Notes under the pieces: model-generated
Databases searched by the model: none
What the model was told of the DNA's origin: nothing
What the model saw: the letters and a program-made list of their open reading frames with translations, nothing else
NCBI GenBank assembly: GCA_028684405.1
Contig: JAQUGA010000107.1
Span: forward strand, 1-8,189
Direction: 5' to 3'
DNA from: Bacteroidales bacterium
Lineage (GTDB): Bacteria > Bacteroidota > Bacteroidia > Bacteroidales > WCHB1-69
Length of the DNA: 8,189 bases
Position numbers and translations under genes: made by a program
Shown here: positions 6,809 through 8,189 of the stretch, in pieces
Layout: each line of letters starts with the position of its first letter
How positions within the stretch are numbered: position 1 is the first letter of the stretch

Positions 6809-7462
6809 ATGAAAAAATTTGCAGTAATACTTTCAGGGAGCGGAGTTTACGATGGTTCGGAAATACACGAAGCCACCCTAACTCTTCTTGCCATTCATAA
6901 TAACGAGTGTAAATATCAATGTTATGCTCCCGACATTGAGCAACATCATGTCATCAATCATATTACCGGCGAAGAAATGCCAGAAAAACGAAATGTACTT
7001 ATCGAGTCAGCTCGTATTTCAAGAGGGGATATTAAACCTTTGTCCGAATTTAGAGTAGAAGATTGTGATGCGGTTATTTTGCCAGGAGGCTTCGGGGCTG
7101 CCAAAAATTTAAGTTCCTACGCTTTTGACGGCGTGAACAGCAAAGTTTTGCCTGAATTAAAAGAAGTTCTTATCAAAATGCACGAAGCCAAAAAACCAAT
7201 TGGAGCGATGTGTATCTCGCCCGTTATTATTGCGAATGTATTTAAAAACACAACGATTACCATTGGTAATGACGAAAGTGTTGCGAAAAATATTGAATTA
7301 ATGGGGTCGACACATCTAAAAACCTCGCATGGTGAAGTGATGGCTGATAAGCTCAATATGGTTTTTACAACGCCTTGCTATATGCTTGATTCAAATTTGG
7401 TCGATATATACGACGGAGCCAATAATCTGATAGAATCGATTATTGAAAACTTACCTAAATAG
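6809..7462 (+). CDS. elbB: ElbB, isoprenoid-biosynthesis-associated DJ-1/PfpI-superfamily protein
   Basis: The 217-aa product matches E. coli ElbB in length and is recognisably similar along its whole length. Visible ElbB signatures are GVYDGSEIHEATLTLLAI near the N-terminus, VINHITGE, RNVLIESARI, LPGGFGAAKNLS (about 91-102) and the nucleophile elbow GAMCISP with Cys135. C-terminal TTPCYML is also conserved. The E. coli protein is a class I glutamine-amidotransferase-like fold with reported weak glyoxalase activity and a loosely defined link to isoprenoid synthesis; its true role is unsettled. Here position 11 is Ser (SGSGVYDG) where E. coli has Cys (SGCGVYDG). The frame runs back to TTG-6782, but that codon is part of the -7 box, and MKKFAVILSG from ATG-6809 is the family N-terminus. 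A promoter lies upstream and a terminator downstream. Confidence 0.95.
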   Translation: MKKFAVILSGSGVYDGSEIHEATLTLLAIHNNECKYQCYAPDIEQHHVINHITGEEMPEKRNVLIESARISRGDIKPLSEFRVEDCDAVILPGGFGAAKNLSSYAFDGVNSKVLPELKEVLIKMHEAKKPIGAMCISPVIIANVFKNTTITIGNDESVAKNIELMGSTHLKTSHGEVMADKLNMVFTTPCYMLDSNLVDIYDGANNLIESIIENLPK

Positions 7463-7492
7463 TTTATTATTAAATATCCATTATTGAAAATT

Positions 7493-7533
7493 ACAATCTC
7501 AACTTAAAACTTTTCTTTGAGATTGTTTATTCT
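7493..7533 (+). terminator. Rho-independent terminator of elbB
   Basis: Arms ACAATCTCAA (7493-7502) and TTGAGATTGT (7517-7526) pair perfectly over 10 bp around a 14-nt loop. They are followed by the T-rich tail TTATTCTT. The hairpin sits 30 nt after the elbB stop and ends 25 nt before the next gene. The U-tract is interrupted, so some readthrough is possible. Confidence 0.7.
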
Positions 7534-7551
7534 TAAAATTGATTTTTTTCT

Positions 7552-8189
7552 ATGGCGTCTCCCAAAAAATTCCCTCACACTTGGCTCATTATTTTTATAT
7601 TAATTGTTGTTTCTGCGGTCGCAACTTGGATTGTTCCTGGCGGAGAATATATTGAACATATTTCCGAAGATGGTTTGAGCAAAGAAATGAAATTTAAACC
7701 CATCGAAAATGTACCTCAAACGTGGCAGATTTTTTCAGCATTCTTCAAAGGGTTTGAAAAACAAAGTGGCATTATTGTTTTTATTTTAATGATTGGAGGT
7801 GCCTTTTGGATTATGAATCACTCCAAAGCCATCGATGTAGGTATTTACTCCTTTTTGCGGAAAACTCGTTCGCTGGAAAAAAATAGATTTGTCAAAAAAC
7901 TTGGGGTCGATAATATTATTATGACCTTAATAATGCTTGTTTTTGCCGTTTTTGGAGCTGTGTTTGGAATGAGCGAAGAGACCATTGCTTTTGTTATCAT
8001 TATTGTACCGCTTGCTATTTCCATGGGATACGATTCGATTGTTGGTGTAGGCTTGGTATATGTTGCGGCTCATGTTGGCTTTGCAGGTGCTGTGCTCAAT
8101 CCTTTTACCATTGGAATTGCTCAAGGAATTGCAGGAGTGCCTTTGTTTTCAGGTTTTGAATATCGTATTTTCTGTTTTATTGTTTTAAC
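7552..8189 (+). CDS. yfcC: YfcC-family membrane transporter, 5' part only
   Basis: The frame is open from ATG-7552 to the window edge, giving 212 residues and two bases of the next codon. The family (YfcC, related to DcuC-type C4-dicarboxylate carriers and AbgT-like proteins) consists of inner-membrane secondary transporters of about 450-500 aa. A substrate such as a basic amino acid or a dicarboxylate is only suggested by family annotation. Membrane segments are seen at about 11-28 (ending in TWIVPGGEY, a typical family motif), 72-89, 121-139, 144-158 and 161-180, with another starting near 203. GMSEET (139-144) and NPFTIGIAQGIAGVPLFSG (183-201) are strong YfcC markers. No Shine-Dalgarno is seen. 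A degenerate -7 box TAAAATTG (7534-7541) has no good -33 partner, so expression may come from this weak promoter or by readthrough from elbB. Confidence 0.88.
   Translation, partial: MASPKKFPHTWLIIFILIVVSAVATWIVPGGEYIEHISEDGLSKEMKFKPIENVPQTWQIFSAFFKGFEKQSGIIVFILMIGGAFWIMNHSKAIDVGIYSFLRKTRSLEKNRFVKKLGVDNIIMTLIMLVFAVFGAVFGMSEETIAFVIIIVPLAISMGYDSIVGVGLVYVAAHVGFAGAVLNPFTIGIAQGIAGVPLFSGFEYRIFCFIVL

Noticed and set aside
7927..8124. 65-codon minus-strand frame rich in Asn and Ser.
   Set aside because: It is antisense to the YfcC-family gene, whose membrane motifs clearly account for the sequence.

Overview
This 8.2-kb window is ordinary chromosomal DNA of a low-GC member of the Bacteroidota. Two signs point there. 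Four promoter-like sites carry the phylum's -7 box TAnnTTTG, two of them with a -33 TTTG at 20-nt spacing. Most genes also lack a convincing Shine-Dalgarno sequence, and their proteins look like Bacteroidota versions of the families. A marine or gut Bacteroidales-type organism is plausible, but the sequence alone does not fix the genus. I saw no rRNA, tRNA, CRISPR array, transposase, integrase or phage gene.

Layout: (1) 1-185 is an intergenic leader with a strong promoter at 67-98. (2) 186-2027 (+) encodes a triple-PAS sensor histidine kinase with no partner regulator in view. (3) 2029-3063 (-) encodes a zinc adenosine/adenine deaminase, whose stop codon lies 1 nt from the kinase stop. (4) 3097-3137 is a strong hairpin that ends the next minus-strand gene. 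(5) 3166-5235 (-) encodes DsbD, the cytoplasm-to-periplasm thiol reductant transporter. (6) 5236-5346 carries a DsbD promoter overlapped by an inverted repeat. (7) 5347-6675 (-) encodes TilS, the tRNA-Ile lysidine synthetase. (8) 6676-6808 is a divergent promoter region. (9) 6809-7462 (+) encodes ElbB, a DJ-1/PfpI-superfamily protein. (10) 7493-7533 is its terminator. (11) 7552 to the window end (+) is the 5' part of a YfcC-family membrane transporter.

The genes do not form one pathway. tilS, dsbD and ada lie head to tail on the minus strand, but promoter and terminator signals between them suggest mostly separate transcription units. elbB and the transporter run the opposite way from the tilS promoter region. 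I found no convincing undescribed system. The points most worth a second look are regulatory: a probably leaderless tilS mRNA, start codons that would be mis-called inside promoter boxes, a dyad on the dsbD promoter, and a terminator very close upstream of ada.
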